64,000 nt of DNA from Pseudooceanicola marinus (GTDB taxonomy: Bacteria > Pseudomonadota > Alphaproteobacteria > Rhodobacterales > Rhodobacteraceae). Within the stretch, counting starts at the first letter, position 1. Every line of letters begins with the position of its first letter. This document shows, in pieces, positions 27,306 to 36,829 of this stretch. The notes under the pieces were generated by a model. That model had not been told where the DNA came from. It saw only the letters and a list, made by a program, of their open reading frames with translations, and made no database searches. The DNA lies in assembly GCF_020177265.1 (NCBI RefSeq), contig NZ_JAIVMC010000004.1, positions 1-64,000 of the forward strand. Reading direction: 5' to 3'. Position numbers and translations under genes: made by a program.

Positions 27306-28642
27306 TCCAGCGTGGCGCCGAGCTGGCGCATCAGGTCCATGAAGATGGGGAAGGAGGTGGCGATCGGCCCCGCGTCATCCACCGTCACCGGCGCATGGGT
27401 CGACAGCCCGAGGCAGAGGAAGGACATGGCGATGCGGTGATCGAGGAAGGTCTCGCAGGTGAAGCCGCCGGGCACGTTGCCCGCGCCCAGGCCGTCGACC
27501 TCCCACCAGTCCTCGCCGTCGCGCACGGTCACGCCGTTGCCGCGCAGCCCGCGCGCCATGGCGTCGATGCGGTCGCTTTCCTTCACCCGCAGCTCCTTCA
27601 CCCCGGTCATCCGGGTGGTGCCCGTGGCATTGGCGGCCACGACCGACAGCACCGGGTATTCGTCGATCATCGAGGCGGCGCGGGCGGGGGGCACGTCGAT
27701 CCCCTGTATCGCGGGCGAATAACGGGCGCGCAGATCGGCCACAGGCTCGCCCCCCTCTTCGCGCAGGTTCTCGTAGGTCAGGTCGGCGCCCATCTCCTTC
27801 AGCGTGGTGAAGAGGCCCGCGCGGGTCGGGTTCAACCCGATGTTGGGCACCAGCACGTCGGAACCTGGCGTGATCAGCGCGGCACAGACCGGGAAGGCGG
27901 CAGAGCTTGGGTCGCGGGGGACCACGATGGTCTGCGGTTTCAGCTCCGGCTGGCCCGTCAGGGTGATGACGTGACCTTCGTCGGTCTCTTCGGTGGTGAT
28001 CTCGGCACCGAAACCCGCCAGCATCCGCTCCGTATGGTCGCGGGTGGCCTCCTTCTCGATCACCACGGTTTCGCCGGGGGTGTTGAGGCCCGCCAGCAAC
28101 ACGGCGGATTTCACCTGGGCCGAGGGGACGGGGGTGGTGTAGCGCACCGGCACCGGGTTCTGCGCACCCACGAGGGTCAGCGGAAGGCGCCCGCCCGCGC
28201 GGCCGACGGCCCGCGTGCCAAAAAGCGCCAGCGGATCGGTGACCCGCGCCATGGGGCGCGCGTTCAGCGAGGCATCGCCGGTGAAGGTGACCGAGATCGG
28301 GCAGGTGGCGACCGCGCCCATGATCAGCCGCACCCCGGTGCCCGAGTTGCCGCAGTCGATCACGTGATCGGGCTCGGCAAAGCCGCCGGTGCCCACGCCA
28401 TGCACCCGCCAGTTGCCGTCGCCGAGGTTTTCCACGGTGGCCCCGAAGCTCTGCATCGCCTTGGCAGTGTCCAGCACGTCCTGACCTTCCAGCAGGCCGG
28501 AGATGTTTGTTTCCCCCACGGCCATGGCGCCGAAGATCAGCGCGCGGTGGCTGATGGACTTGTCGCCGGGCACATGGGCCTCGCCTTGCAGCGGGCCGGA
28601 GGCGCGGGCGGTCATCGGTTTGGGGGCGCCGTGGGCGGACAT
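27302..28642 (-). CDS. aroA: 3-phosphoshikimate 1-carboxyvinyltransferase (EPSP synthase)
   Basis: Sixth step of the shikimate pathway, joining shikimate-3-phosphate and PEP. The 446-residue protein resembles class II enzymes: [28 protein letters not shown] and the segment [17 protein letters not shown]. At the position where the glyphosate-tolerant CP4 enzyme has Ala100 (NAATG), this one has glycine (NSGTG), the usual residue of sensitive enzymes. ATG 28642 was preferred because a GAGGAG site lies 5 bases upstream; a further start at 28657 lacks one. The hypothetical membrane gene is coupled downstream. Confidence 0.95.
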   Translation of the reverse strand: MSAHGAPKPMTARASGPLQGEAHVPGDKSISHRALIFGAMAVGETNISGLLEGQDVLDTAKAMQSFGATVENLGDGNWRVHGVGTGGFAEPDHVIDCGNSGTGVRLIMGAVATCPISVTFTGDASLNARPMARVTDPLALFGTRAVGRAGGRLPLTLVGAQNPVPVRYTTPVPSAQVKSAVLLAGLNTPGETVVIEKEATRDHTERMLAGFGAEITTEETDEGHVITLTGQPELKPQTIVVPRDPSSAAFPVCAALITPGSDVLVPNIGLNPTRAGLFTTLKEMGADLTYENLREEGGEPVADLRARYSPAIQGIDVPPARAASMIDEYPVLSVVAANATGTTRMTGVKELRVKESDRIDAMARGLRGNGVTVRDGEDWWEVDGLGAGNVPGGFTCETFLDHRIAMSFLCLGLSTHAPVTVDDAGPIATSFPIFMDLMRQLGATLE

Positions 28643-28725
28643 GGGAACTCCTCGCATCTTGCGCGGGTCTGATAGCGCAAGCGAGGAAGCGGGTCACGCC
28701 AATTCAGAGGGCACGCGGCGCGGGC

Positions 28726-29391
28726 TCAGAAGGGCACGGGTGTGCCGTGCTGGTCGAAGAAGCCTCCCGAGTCGGCGGCGGTCAGTCCCGCCAGCACCGA
28801 CAGCAGGCGCTGGGCGGCCTCTTCGGGCGAAACCGAGGGATGGCGGCCCAGGTATTTCCGCGTCAGGTCCGTGGCCACGGTGCCCGGATGCAGCGCCACA
28901 CAGGTCGCCTGGGGGTGGGTGCGGCCCAGTTCCACCGCGCCGCAGCGGATCACCTGGTTCAGCGCCGCCTTCGCCGCGCGGTAGCTGGTCCAGCCACCCA
29001 GCCGGTTGTCCCCGATGGACCCGATCCGGGCCGACAGCGCGGCGAAACGCGCAGGCCGGTCGCGGGGCAGCAGCCGTGTGGAGTGTTTCAGCATCATCGC
29101 CGGGCCGATGCAATTCAGCGCGTATTGCGCCGCCATCGCCTCCGGCGTGAGCTGCGACAGGGCCTTTTCCGGCCCATGGTCGCCGATCTGCAGCCCGCCG
29201 GTGGCGCAGAAGATCAGGTCGAAGCCGGGGTCGAGCGCGCCGAGGTGTGCCGCAACCGAGGCCTCGTCGGTCACGTCGAAGCCGTCCGCGCTGCGCGACA
29301 GGCAGGTGACGCGGGTGCCGGTCGTTTCCAGTGCCGCGGCCAGCGCCGCGCCGATCCCGCCCGAGGCGCCGAGGATAAGTGCGTTTTCCAT
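28726..29391 (-). CDS. short-chain dehydrogenase/reductase family protein
   Basis: A 221-residue SDR with the Rossmann motif GASGGIG (8-14), an NCIGP segment and the catalytic YRAAK. The overall pattern (short, with a Thr-rich [13 protein letters not shown]) resembles C-factor-like SDRs. Substrate and coenzyme preference cannot be assigned. It is transcribed away from the COG0523 gene, and the Zur-like box in the shared region might also affect it. Confidence 0.9.
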   Translation of the reverse strand: MENALILGASGGIGAALAAALETTGTRVTCLSRSADGFDVTDEASVAAHLGALDPGFDLIFCATGGLQIGDHGPEKALSQLTPEAMAAQYALNCIGPAMMLKHSTRLLPRDRPARFAALSARIGSIGDNRLGGWTSYRAAKAALNQVIRCGAVELGRTHPQATCVALHPGTVATDLTRKYLGRHPSVSPEEAAQRLLSVLAGLTAADSGGFFDQHGTPVPF

Positions 29392-29465
29392 GGCAAGGGT
29401 ACGCCCCGCAGGGCCGAGCGGATCAATGAGGGATTGCAGTCCGGGGGAGGATTTGGATATGTAAT

Positions 29466-29478
29466 GTTATACAGTAAC
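29466..29478. promoter_or_regulatory. Zur-like box upstream of the COG0523 gene
   Basis: GTTATACAGTAAC matches the GTTATAnTATAAC palindrome at 11 of 13 positions and resembles the two boxes at znuA/zur. It ends 18 bases before the COG0523 ATG, a position suited to repression. Confidence 0.65.
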
Positions 29479-29496
29479 GTAAATCGGGAGATCCAA

Positions 29497-30729
29497 ATGC
29501 CGCGCGGCCCCTCCAATACCTCCGCCCCCACCGACCCGCGCCTGCCCGTTACCGTGCTGTCGGGCTTTCTCGGGGCGGGCAAGACCACCCTTCTGAACGA
29601 CGTGCTGACCAACCGCGAGGGGCGACGCGTGGCGGTCATCGTCAACGATATGTCCGAGGTGAACATCGACGCCGACCTGGTGCGCGGCGGCGAGGCGGCG
29701 CTGAGCCATACGGACGAGAAGCTGGTCGAGATGACCAACGGCTGCATCTGCTGCACCCTGCGGGATGATCTGCTGACCGAGGTCCGCCGCCTGGCCGCCG
29801 AGGGGCGGTTCGACTACCTGCTGATCGAATCCACCGGCATTGCCGAGCCGCTGCCCGTCGCCGCCACCTTCGAGTTTCGCGACGAGGCCGGGGACAGCCT
29901 GTCGGACGTGGCGCGGCTGGATACGATGGTGACCGTGGTCGATACGGTGAACCTGCTGAACGACTATTCCAGCCATGATTTCATTCGCGACCGGGGTGAA
30001 AGCCTGGGCGAGGCGGACGATCGCACGCTGGTCGATCTGCTGGTCGATCAGATCGAGTTCGCGGATGTGGTGGTGCTGAACAAGGTCAGCGATGCCGGTC
30101 CCGACCGGCTGGGGGCGGCGCGGGCCATCGTCACCGCCCTGAACCCCGATGCGCAGATCCTGGAAACGGATTTCGGCCGGGTCGACCAGGGACGGATCTT
30201 CGACACCGGGCTGTTTGATTTCGAGACGGCCCACGACCATCCGCTCTGGGCGAAGGAGCTTTACGGTTTCACCGACCATGTGCCCGAGACGGAGGAGTAC
30301 GGCGTCAGCTCCTTCGTTTACCGGGCCCGGCGGCCCTTCCACCCGGAAAGGCTGCACGCGGTGCTGAATGGGCCGCTGCCCGGGGTGATCCGCGCCAAGG
30401 GGCATTTCTGGATCGCCACGCGCCCCGACTGGCTGGCGGAGTTCTCTCTGGCGGGCGCGCTCAGCCGCGTGGCGCCGCTTGGTCAGTGGTGGGCCACGGT
30501 GCCCGAGGCACGGCGGCCCGATCATCCCCAGGCTCGCGCCTATCTGGCGCAGCACTGGGCCGAGCCCTGGGGCGATCGCCGGCAGGAACTGGTCTTCATC
30601 GGGGCGGGTCTGGACCGCGCGGCAATCACCGCGGCGTTGGACGCGGCGTTGATGCCGGATGAGGATTTCACCCCGAAGGCCTGGGCGAGCCTTCCCGATC
30701 CCTTCCCCGGCTGGCGCCGGGCCGGATGA
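29497..30729 (+). CDS. COG0523-family zinc metallochaperone GTPase (ZigA/CobW-like)
   Basis: A 410-residue G3E GTPase. The P-loop is [10 protein letters not shown] (22-31), the metal-binding CxCC is at 83-86 ([10 protein letters not shown]), and VVLNKVSDA is the GTP-specificity motif. A CobW C-terminal domain follows (about residues 270-400). Members of this family hand metal to client proteins; those under Zur control act in zinc limitation. The Zur-like box just upstream makes a zinc role here more likely than cobalamin synthesis. ATG 29497 is the start. The stop overlaps the next gene (ATGA). Confidence 0.92.
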   Translation: MPRGPSNTSAPTDPRLPVTVLSGFLGAGKTTLLNDVLTNREGRRVAVIVNDMSEVNIDADLVRGGEAALSHTDEKLVEMTNGCICCTLRDDLLTEVRRLAAEGRFDYLLIESTGIAEPLPVAATFEFRDEAGDSLSDVARLDTMVTVVDTVNLLNDYSSHDFIRDRGESLGEADDRTLVDLLVDQIEFADVVVLNKVSDAGPDRLGAARAIVTALNPDAQILETDFGRVDQGRIFDTGLFDFETAHDHPLWAKELYGFTDHVPETEEYGVSSFVYRARRPFHPERLHAVLNGPLPGVIRAKGHFWIATRPDWLAEFSLAGALSRVAPLGQWWATVPEARRPDHPQARAYLAQHWAEPWGDRRQELVFIGAGLDRAAITAALDAALMPDEDFTPKAWASLPDPFPGWRRAG

Positions 30730-31028
30730 GACCGGGGGCACCCATGGGCGGACGACAGACGGACATGCGGCAGCGCGCGGATGGCAACCTGCGCACGGGG
30801 CTGGCGCGGCGCCGACGGGCGGCGGATCCGATGGCGGAGTTTGACCAACTGCCTCCTGTCCTGCGCGGTTGGCTGGCCGAGGCCGCGCTGCCCTGGTCGG
30901 CCCGCTCGGTGCGGCGCGTCTACACCCGTGCCCTGGCGGAAAACGGCGGGGATGAGGCCGCCGCCCTGGCGCGCCTTTCGGCGGTCGAGCAGCAGCGCCT
31001 GACCCGGGACGGGATCGCGCCGGGGTGA
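30726..31028 (+). CDS. small DUF6525-like protein
   Basis: A 100-residue, arginine-rich protein. The core [23 protein letters not shown] and [14 protein letters not shown] resembles the DUF6525 family of Rhodobacterales, which has no known function. It overlaps the COG0523 gene by 4 bases (ATGA), so it may share its zinc-responsive expression. The family name is from memory and is moderately sure. Confidence 0.7.
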   Translation: MRPGAPMGGRQTDMRQRADGNLRTGLARRRRAADPMAEFDQLPPVLRGWLAEAALPWSARSVRRVYTRALAENGGDEAAALARLSAVEQQRLTRDGIAPG

Positions 31029-31108
31029 GGCCTCAGCGGGCGCCGTCCCGGGACCGGGGTGCCCGGACGGGGCCGGGCGCGCAGGCTTGGCCCCGATGCA
31101 CCTTGATC

Positions 31109-31942
31109 TCAGGCGGCGCAGAGCGGGGCGAAGCGGGTCCAGAACAGCTCTCCCCAACGGGCATTGCCGTGCAGGAAGTCGCGGTCGGGCTGGTCGCCGC
31201 CGCCGATCCGCTTCGCCCCGTCGGCATAGCTGTCCGCAGACAGGATGCCATGCGGAGAGAGGGTCTCGGGCGGCTGCGGCAGGAGGGTCATCCCGGCGCG
31301 CGCCTGCAGGGCCTCGGTCAGATCGGCCAGGTAGGCCTGGATGCAGGGCACATAGGCGGGGTTGGACTGGATCTCTTCCGCGATCTGGGCGCCGAGGCGT
31401 CCGCCGACCTCCGGCCGCAGGACCTTCTCGAAGGGCTGGGGCGGGGACATGACGAACAGCCGCTTGCCCGCCAGCGCGGTGAAATCCCAGGCCGGGATCG
31501 CCCGGTCGATCATCCGCGCGGCGATCCCCTCCAGGGCCTCTGGTGACAGCAGGGTGCCGCGCGCGGCGGCCGTGTCGGGGTCGTGCATGCCGTCGACCCC
31601 CACCTGGGGCAGCAGGCGGATCATCGGGTCCAGCCCGTTGAAGGTGCCCGCGAGGCAGATCACGTCGAAGGGGGCCAGGTCGACCTCCTCGGCGCCGTCA
31701 TTGATCGCCCGGGCCTGTTCGCGACATTGCGAGGCCAGCGCCGGGGCCACGTCGTCGCGCAGGCGAAAGCGGCCGGTGGCATCGACGGTATAGTGGGAAA
31801 TCAGGCTGCCGCCGAGCGCGAAGAAGGTCACGTCCAGCGCCGCCCGCAGATCCGCGGGCAGGCGGGCATGCCCCTCCTTCAGGGCGACGGTATGGGAGGA
31901 TCCCAGCACCAGGATGCGCGGCGGGACGGTCGGTTGGGTCAT
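31109..31942 (-). CDS. SGNH-hydrolase-like protein paired with a GSCFA gene
   Basis: A 277-residue protein with an N-terminal strand and LGSSH motif (13-17), which could supply the nucleophilic serine, and a C-terminal DFLHGN whose Asp255 and His258 match the DxxH of SGNH esterases. No signal peptide is seen. It might remove or transfer an acyl group on a glycan or other molecule, but the substrate is unknown. Its ATG overlaps the stop of the upstream GSCFA gene by 4 bases, so the two are made together and probably act together. Confidence 0.68.
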   Translation of the reverse strand: MTQPTVPPRILVLGSSHTVALKEGHARLPADLRAALDVTFFALGGSLISHYTVDATGRFRLRDDVAPALASQCREQARAINDGAEEVDLAPFDVICLAGTFNGLDPMIRLLPQVGVDGMHDPDTAAARGTLLSPEALEGIAARMIDRAIPAWDFTALAGKRLFVMSPPQPFEKVLRPEVGGRLGAQIAEEIQSNPAYVPCIQAYLADLTEALQARAGMTLLPQPPETLSPHGILSADSYADGAKRIGGGDQPDRDFLHGNARWGELFWTRFAPLCAA

Positions 31943-33015
31943 TGTCCGGCGAACCTTTCCAGCAGCATCTCCTCGCAGATCACATCTTCCTCGCTGGCCG
32001 GGGCCGGGCTGGGCGAAATGCCCGGGGTGCGCTGAACCGCCGGGGCGGCCGCCTCGCCGGTCTGGGCGGCCAGGAAGGCGCCCATGGCGGTGGCCACCCC
32101 TTCCTCGGAGACCGAGCGCAGGTTGGGCCGGTAGAAACTGCCGCGCGCCGCCTGGGCGGTGATGATCTCGTAGCTGGGGAAGTAGTCGACATCCTCCAGC
32201 GTCTCGTAAAGTTCGGCACAGACGGCGCGCAGCAGGGACTTCGAGCGGCTGGTGGCGACCTCGACGTGCTGGTCGGTCGCGGTGGCCGTCAGCGGCACGG
32301 GCGAGACGGTGACCAGAAAGCGGTAATCGGGCGCCAGCCCGCGCAGAAGGCTGCGGACGGCGAGGAAATCCTCCACCATCTCGGCAAAGCGGAAGTTGTG
32401 GAAGCGGTAGCGCGCGGGGTCGTATTCGCCGGCCAGCGTGCCTGGCGCGGTGGGAAAGACGGTGGCGCCATCGGCGCTCATCCAGGCCTCGGTCAGGCCG
32501 AAGGTGAAGACCAGCAGCCGTGCCTTTGTAAACAGGTCTCGCAGCCGGGACAGGTGGAAGGCGCGGTGCCGCAGCACCGTTGCCGCATCGGGCATGCCCC
32601 CGGGATCGACGCCCGGGCGCTGCGCATCGAAGAACCGCCCCTCGGCGGCGCCGAAGCCGGACCAGACCCGCTCGGCGGGCCGCCGGTCGGCAAAGGCCTC
32701 CTCCAGCAGCTGTCGCATCTGGCGGATCGTGTAGATGTTGCCGTAGCGCCCGGAATAGAGGCCGTAGCCCCAGGTCTGTGCGATGTCGCGCGGCACGATG
32801 GGCGGCAGCGGTTCGGCATCCAGCACCTTGAACCCCTGCTCGCGCAGGGTGCGCCCGACGTGCTGGGCGAAGCAGGATCCGGCGGTGGCGATGGGGTCGG
32901 CCCGGGTGATCCGATGCCGGGGCTGGTAGAAATCTGCCACCTCGTCGGCCGCGCGCCGGGCGGCGGTCCGGCTCCAGAAGGCCGAGGGAGGAGCCTGGTC
33001 ATAGGGGGATGTCAT
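31939..33015 (-). CDS. GSCFA-domain protein
   Basis: A 358-residue protein with the diagnostic motif GSCFA at 46-50 (ATAGSCFAQHVGRTL), a domain related to SGNH/GDSL hydrolases and found in marine alphaproteobacteria and Bacteroidetes. WGYGLYSGRYGNIYTIRQMRQ and FTFGLTEAW are further conserved family blocks, and TVSPVPLTATATDQHV carries candidate catalytic residues. The function of the family is not established; carbohydrate-related roles have been proposed. ATG 33015 was chosen over a TTG at 33045 because the GSCFA family begins close to it. It leads the pair with the SGNH-like gene. Confidence 0.88.
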   Translation of the reverse strand: MTSPYDQAPPSAFWSRTAARRAADEVADFYQPRHRITRADPIATAGSCFAQHVGRTLREQGFKVLDAEPLPPIVPRDIAQTWGYGLYSGRYGNIYTIRQMRQLLEEAFADRRPAERVWSGFGAAEGRFFDAQRPGVDPGGMPDAATVLRHRAFHLSRLRDLFTKARLLVFTFGLTEAWMSADGATVFPTAPGTLAGEYDPARYRFHNFRFAEMVEDFLAVRSLLRGLAPDYRFLVTVSPVPLTATATDQHVEVATSRSKSLLRAVCAELYETLEDVDYFPSYEIITAQAARGSFYRPNLRSVSEEGVATAMGAFLAAQTGEAAAPAVQRTPGISPSPAPASEEDVICEEMLLERFAGQ

Positions 33016-33351
33016 CTCGTCGCCCTTCGCTGGGATCTGTCCCAAGCCAAGCGGGGAATCGGTTTCAATCGGGTTAACACGGCTCGGGCCGCGACTGCTG
33101 CCAGCGCCATGAAGGCCCGGTAAAACCCGCCCAGAGCGGGCATGGAGTCGCTTTTCCCTTGATTTGCAGGCCCGTCTTGGCTACCTCCCCCGGCGTCGAC
33201 AGGCGTAAACGCCGCGCAACGAAGGATCGAGCAGGGGTCGGGACTAAACCGGCCCTCTTTGTTTTGCGGTGACCCAAATGACCAACCCCAAGACCGGCGG
33301 AGACAACCGCTCGGCCAGCATAGCGATATACGTTAGGACACCAGAGACCAC
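33016..33351. other. intergenic region upstream of rpsA
   Basis: 336 bases between the divergent GSCFA and rpsA genes with no supported gene. It must hold both promoters. I see no pair of hexamers good enough to name. The last 30 bases before rpsA are AT-richer (TAGCGATATACGTTAGG). Confidence 0.5.
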
Positions 33352-35034
33352 ATGGCTCAGAACACATCGATGGAGGAATTCGAAGCCCTCCTGAACGAAA
33401 GCTTCGAAATGGACACCCCGAACGAAGGTTCGGTTGTCAAAGGCAAGGTCATCGCGATCGAAGCGGGCCAGGCCATCATCGACGTCGGCTACAAGATGGA
33501 AGGCCGCGTCGAGCTGAAAGAATTCGCGAACCCCGGTGAAGCGCCCGAGATCTCCGTCGGTGACGAGGTCGAGGTCTACCTGCGCGCTGCCGAGAACGCC
33601 CGTGGCGAAGCCGTCATCTCCCGCGAGATGGCCCGCCGCGAAGAAGCCTGGGACCGTCTGGAAAAAGCCTATGCCGACGACCAGCGCGTCGAAGGTGCGA
33701 TCTTCGGTCGCGTCAAGGGTGGCTTCACCGTCGACCTGGGCGGTGCCGTGGCCTTCCTGCCCGGCTCCCAAGTCGATGTGCGCCCCGTGCGCGATGCCGG
33801 CCCGCTGATGGGTCTGAAGCAGCCGTTCCAGATCCTGAAGATGGACCGCCGTCGCGGCAACATCGTGGTGTCGCGTCGTGCGATCCTCGAAGAGTCCCGT
33901 GCCGAGCAGCGTGCCGAGGTCATCTCGAACCTGCAGGAAGGTCAGGCCGTGGAAGGCGTGGTCAAGAACATCACCGAGTACGGCGCCTTCGTCGACCTGG
34001 GCGGTGTGGACGGCCTGCTGCACGTCACCGACATGGCATGGCGCCGCGTCAACCACCCCTCGGAGATCCTGTCGATCGGCGAGACCGTCAAGGTCCAGGT
34101 CATCAAGATCAACAAGGAAACCCACCGTATCAGCCTGGGCATGAAGCAGCTGCAGGAAGATCCGTGGGATCTGGTCGCCGCCAAGTACCCGCTGGGTTCC
34201 GTCCACGCCGGCCGCGTGACGAACATCACCGACTACGGTGCATTCGTCGAGCTGGAGCCGGGCGTCGAAGGTCTGGTTCACGTGTCCGAAATGTCCTGGA
34301 CCAAGAAGAACGTGCACCCCGGCAAGATCGTCTCCACCTCGCAGGAAGTGGACGTCATGGTGCTGGAAATCGACCAGGCCAAGCGCCGCGTTTCGCTGGG
34401 TCTCAAGCAGACCATGCGTAACCCGTGGGAAGTCTTCTCCGAGACCCACCCCGAGGGCACCGTTGTCGAAGGCGAAGTCAAGAACATCACCGAATTCGGT
34501 CTGTTCGTCGGCCTGCCGGGCGACATCGACGGCATGGTTCACCTGTCCGACCTCAGCTGGGACGAGCGTGGCGAAGACGCCATCCAGAACTACCGCAAGG
34601 GCGACATGGTCCAGGCCGTGGTTTCCGAAGTCGACATCGACAAGGAACGCATCTCGCTGTCCATCAAGAACGTCGGCGGCGACAAGTTCGCCGAAGCCGT
34701 TGGTGGCGTGAAGCGCGGTTCGATCATCACGGTCAACGTGACGGCGATCGAAGACGGCGGCATCGAAGTGGAATATGAAGGCATGAAGTCCTTCATCCGC
34801 CGCTCCGACCTGTCGCGTGACCGTGCCGAACAGCGCCCCGAGCGCTTCTCGGTCGGTGACCACGTCGACGTGCGCGTGACCAACGTGGACAGCAAGTCCC
34901 GTCGTCTTGGTCTGTCGATCAAGGCGCGCGAGATCGCCGAAGAGAAAGAGGCCGTGGAACAGTACGGTTCCTCCGACTCCGGTGCATCGCTGGGCGACAT
35001 CCTGGGCGCCGCGCTGAAAGGCGACGACGAGTAA
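33352..35034 (+). CDS. rpsA: 30S ribosomal protein S1
   Basis: A 560-residue RNA-binding ribosomal protein with six S1/OB repeats. Repeated blocks such as VEGVVKNITEYGAFVDLGG and VHAGRVTNITDYGAFVELEPG mark them, spaced about 87 residues apart. It helps the 30S subunit load mRNAs with weak leaders. Its own leader has only an AGGA 13 bases from the ATG, consistent with the autoregulated, SD-poor rpsA leaders known elsewhere. Codon use is strongly biased, as for highly expressed genes. A strong terminator follows. Confidence 0.98.
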   Translation: MAQNTSMEEFEALLNESFEMDTPNEGSVVKGKVIAIEAGQAIIDVGYKMEGRVELKEFANPGEAPEISVGDEVEVYLRAAENARGEAVISREMARREEAWDRLEKAYADDQRVEGAIFGRVKGGFTVDLGGAVAFLPGSQVDVRPVRDAGPLMGLKQPFQILKMDRRRGNIVVSRRAILEESRAEQRAEVISNLQEGQAVEGVVKNITEYGAFVDLGGVDGLLHVTDMAWRRVNHPSEILSIGETVKVQVIKINKETHRISLGMKQLQEDPWDLVAAKYPLGSVHAGRVTNITDYGAFVELEPGVEGLVHVSEMSWTKKNVHPGKIVSTSQEVDVMVLEIDQAKRRVSLGLKQTMRNPWEVFSETHPEGTVVEGEVKNITEFGLFVGLPGDIDGMVHLSDLSWDERGEDAIQNYRKGDMVQAVVSEVDIDKERISLSIKNVGGDKFAEAVGGVKRGSIITVNVTAIEDGGIEVEYEGMKSFIRRSDLSRDRAEQRPERFSVGDHVDVRVTNVDSKSRRLGLSIKAREIAEEKEAVEQYGSSDSGASLGDILGAALKGDDE

Positions 35035-35062
35035 GGATCGCACCCACCGTGCGAAAGACAGG

Positions 35063-35092
35063 AAGGCCCCGCGTTTTGCGCGGGGCCTTTTT
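35063..35092 (+). terminator. rpsA intrinsic terminator
   Basis: An 11-bp perfect stem (AAGGCCCCGCG and its complement) with a 5-base loop runs into TTTTTC. It is one of the clearest terminators in the window. Confidence 0.92.
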
Positions 35093-35401
35093 CGTGGCCG
35101 GATCGGGGCGTGCCTGACCGTCTTCGATTTTCGGAGTTAGATTTGACTGCCGAGGCAGGGATTCGAAGGGGGTCATAAACCTTGGCGAATCAATCTCTTG
35201 GCTGCAGCGCAGCATCGCGCCCGCGCCGCCTTTGCCGGAAAAAGCCGCGCCGCGAGCGCGGGGAAAGGCGCCGAACCGCCGGATTTCTGCGGAAATTGCC
35301 CCCTCACAAGACGTCTCTCTTGTTCCCGTGTCGCCGGAAAGCTCTTATATTCCCGGAACATGGTGTGAAAAAAAGACCATCGCTCGGGGAGACATAACCA
35401 G
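35093..35401. other. intergenic region upstream of ihfB
   Basis: 309 bases with no supported gene. A TATATT at 35346-35351 is a possible -10 for ihfB, with TTGTTC at 35320-35325 about 20 bases upstream, a wide spacing. The 50 bases before ihfB are A-rich and include CGGGGAGA as a ribosome site. Confidence 0.45.
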
Positions 35402-35692
35402 ATGATCCGTTCTGAACTGATCCAGAAAATCGCAGATGAGAATCCGCACCTGTATCAACGGGACGTGGAGCGGATCGTGAACACGATCTTCGAGGAGATC
35501 ACCGAGGCCATGGCGCGCGGCAACCGCGTGGAACTGCGCGGCTTCGGCGCCTTCTCGGTGAAGAAGCGCGAGGCGCGCACCGGGCGGAACCCGCGAACGG
35601 GTGACGCCGTTGAGGTCGAGGAGAAGCACGTGCCGTTCTTCAAGACCGGCAAGCTGCTGCGCGATCGCCTGAACGGGAATGCCGACGAATGA
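35402..35692 (+). CDS. ihfB: integration host factor beta subunit
   Basis: A 96-residue HU/IHF-family DNA-bending protein. The order rpsA-ihfB and the sequence [18 protein letters not shown] identify the beta subunit. The DNA-inserting arm [20 protein letters not shown] contains the intercalating proline. It forms a heterodimer with IhfA (not in this window) and assists many promoters and recombination events. It overlaps lapA by 4 bases. Confidence 0.96.
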   Translation: MIRSELIQKIADENPHLYQRDVERIVNTIFEEITEAMARGNRVELRGFGAFSVKKREARTGRNPRTGDAVEVEEKHVPFFKTGKLLRDRLNGNADE

Positions 35693-36027
35693 AATACATC
35701 CGCTACGCCATCTGGGCCGTGATCGCCATCGCGCTGGTCGCCGTCGCCCTGGGGAACCGCCAGCCGGTGGAGCTGACGCTTCTGCCCGAAGGTCTGGCCG
35801 ACATCTTTGCCTTCAACACCGGGATCACGCTGCCGCTCTACGCGGTGATCTTCGGCGGTATCGTCGTGGGCCTGCTGATCGGTTTCCTCTGGGAATGGAT
35901 GCGCGAGCACAAGCACCGCGCCGAGGCCCGTCGCCAGTCGCGCGAGGCCCACAAGCTGAAGCGCGAAGTGAAGAAGCTGAAGGGCGAGAAGCACGGCCAG
36001 GACGATGTCCTGGCGCTGCTGGAGTGA
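35689..36027 (+). CDS. LapA-domain membrane protein
   Basis: A 112-residue inner-membrane protein of the LapA/DUF1049 type. Two helices (about 5-22 and 48-68) flank a conserved [11 protein letters not shown] segment, and a basic, probably coiled-coil tail of about 40 residues points into the cytoplasm. In E. coli LapA acts with LapB in controlling LPS synthesis, but no lapB is next to this gene. ihfB-lapA-trpF is a familiar order in Rhodobacterales. It overlaps the ihfB stop (ATGA). Confidence 0.88.
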   Translation: MKYIRYAIWAVIAIALVAVALGNRQPVELTLLPEGLADIFAFNTGITLPLYAVIFGGIVVGLLIGFLWEWMREHKHRAEARRQSREAHKLKREVKKLKGEKHGQDDVLALLE

Positions 36028-36089
36028 TCCACGCGGCGTGAGGGCGTTCCCCTCGCGCTGGTCACGCCCCGCCGTCAGGTGTAGGACCG

Positions 36090-36125
36090 GACCGCCGGCG
36101 CTTGTGCGCCCGGCGGTCTTTCGTT
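36090..36125 (+). terminator. terminator after ihfB-lapA
   Basis: GACCGCCGGCGC and GCGCCCGGCGGTC pair with one bulged base around a TTGT loop and are followed by TTTCGTTTCC. It ends 13 bases before trpF. Confidence 0.7.
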
Positions 36126-36138
36126 TCCGAGGTGCCCC

Positions 36139-36813
36139 ATGCCCGTGCTCGTCCAGCCCAACCGTGCCCCTGCCGTCCGCGTGAAGATCTGCGGGCTGAC
36201 GCGCCCTGCCGATGTCGAGGCCGCGGCGCGCGCCGGCGCCGTCTACGGTGGCTTCGTCTTCTTCCCCAAGAGCCCCCGCCACGTCGAGATCGAGACCGCC
36301 CGTGCCCTGGCTGTCGAGGCGCCTCTGGGGCTGGCGAAGGTTGCGCTGATGGTGAACCCCGACGATGCGCTGCTGCAGGCCGTCACCGACGCGGTGCCGC
36401 TGGACATGATTCAGCTTCACGGCAAGGAAAGCCCCGAACGGGTGGCCGAGGTGCGTGCCCGGACCGGCCTGCCGGTGATGAAGGCCGTGGGCGTGGCCGA
36501 GGAGGCCGACCTTGCCGCCCTGGCGGATTACGAGGAGGTCGCCGACCAGGTGCTGGTCGATGCCAAGGCCCCCAAGGGTGCCGACCTGCCCGGCGGCAAC
36601 GGCTTGTCCTTCGACTGGCGCCTGATCGCGGGCCGCACCTGGAAGGCGCCCTGGATGCTGGCCGGGGGCCTGAACCCCGACAACGTGGCCGAGGCGATCC
36701 GCCTGACCGGCGCGCGCCAGGTTGATGTCAGTTCCGGTGTCGAAGCCGCCCCGGGCGAGAAGGACGCGAAGAAGATCGCCGCCTTCACCGCCGCGGCCCT
36801 CGCCGCCGTCTAA
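36139..36813 (+). CDS. trpF: phosphoribosylanthranilate isomerase
   Basis: Third step of tryptophan synthesis after anthranilate, an Amadori rearrangement on a TIM barrel. The 224-residue protein has [12 protein letters not shown] with the catalytic cysteine, [11 protein letters not shown], and [14 protein letters not shown] near the phosphate site with DVSSGVE at the end. In relatives trpB follows directly; here a sulfotransferase gene on the other strand lies between them. Confidence 0.95.
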   Translation: MPVLVQPNRAPAVRVKICGLTRPADVEAAARAGAVYGGFVFFPKSPRHVEIETARALAVEAPLGLAKVALMVNPDDALLQAVTDAVPLDMIQLHGKESPERVAEVRARTGLPVMKAVGVAEEADLAALADYEEVADQVLVDAKAPKGADLPGGNGLSFDWRLIAGRTWKAPWMLAGGLNPDNVAEAIRLTGARQVDVSSGVEAAPGEKDAKKIAAFTAAALAAV

Positions 36814-36829
36814 GCCGTCTGGGCTTGGC

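Noticed and set aside
33244-35043. 599-codon minus-strand frame
   Set aside because: It is antisense to rpsA, and its periodicity mirrors the S1 repeats.
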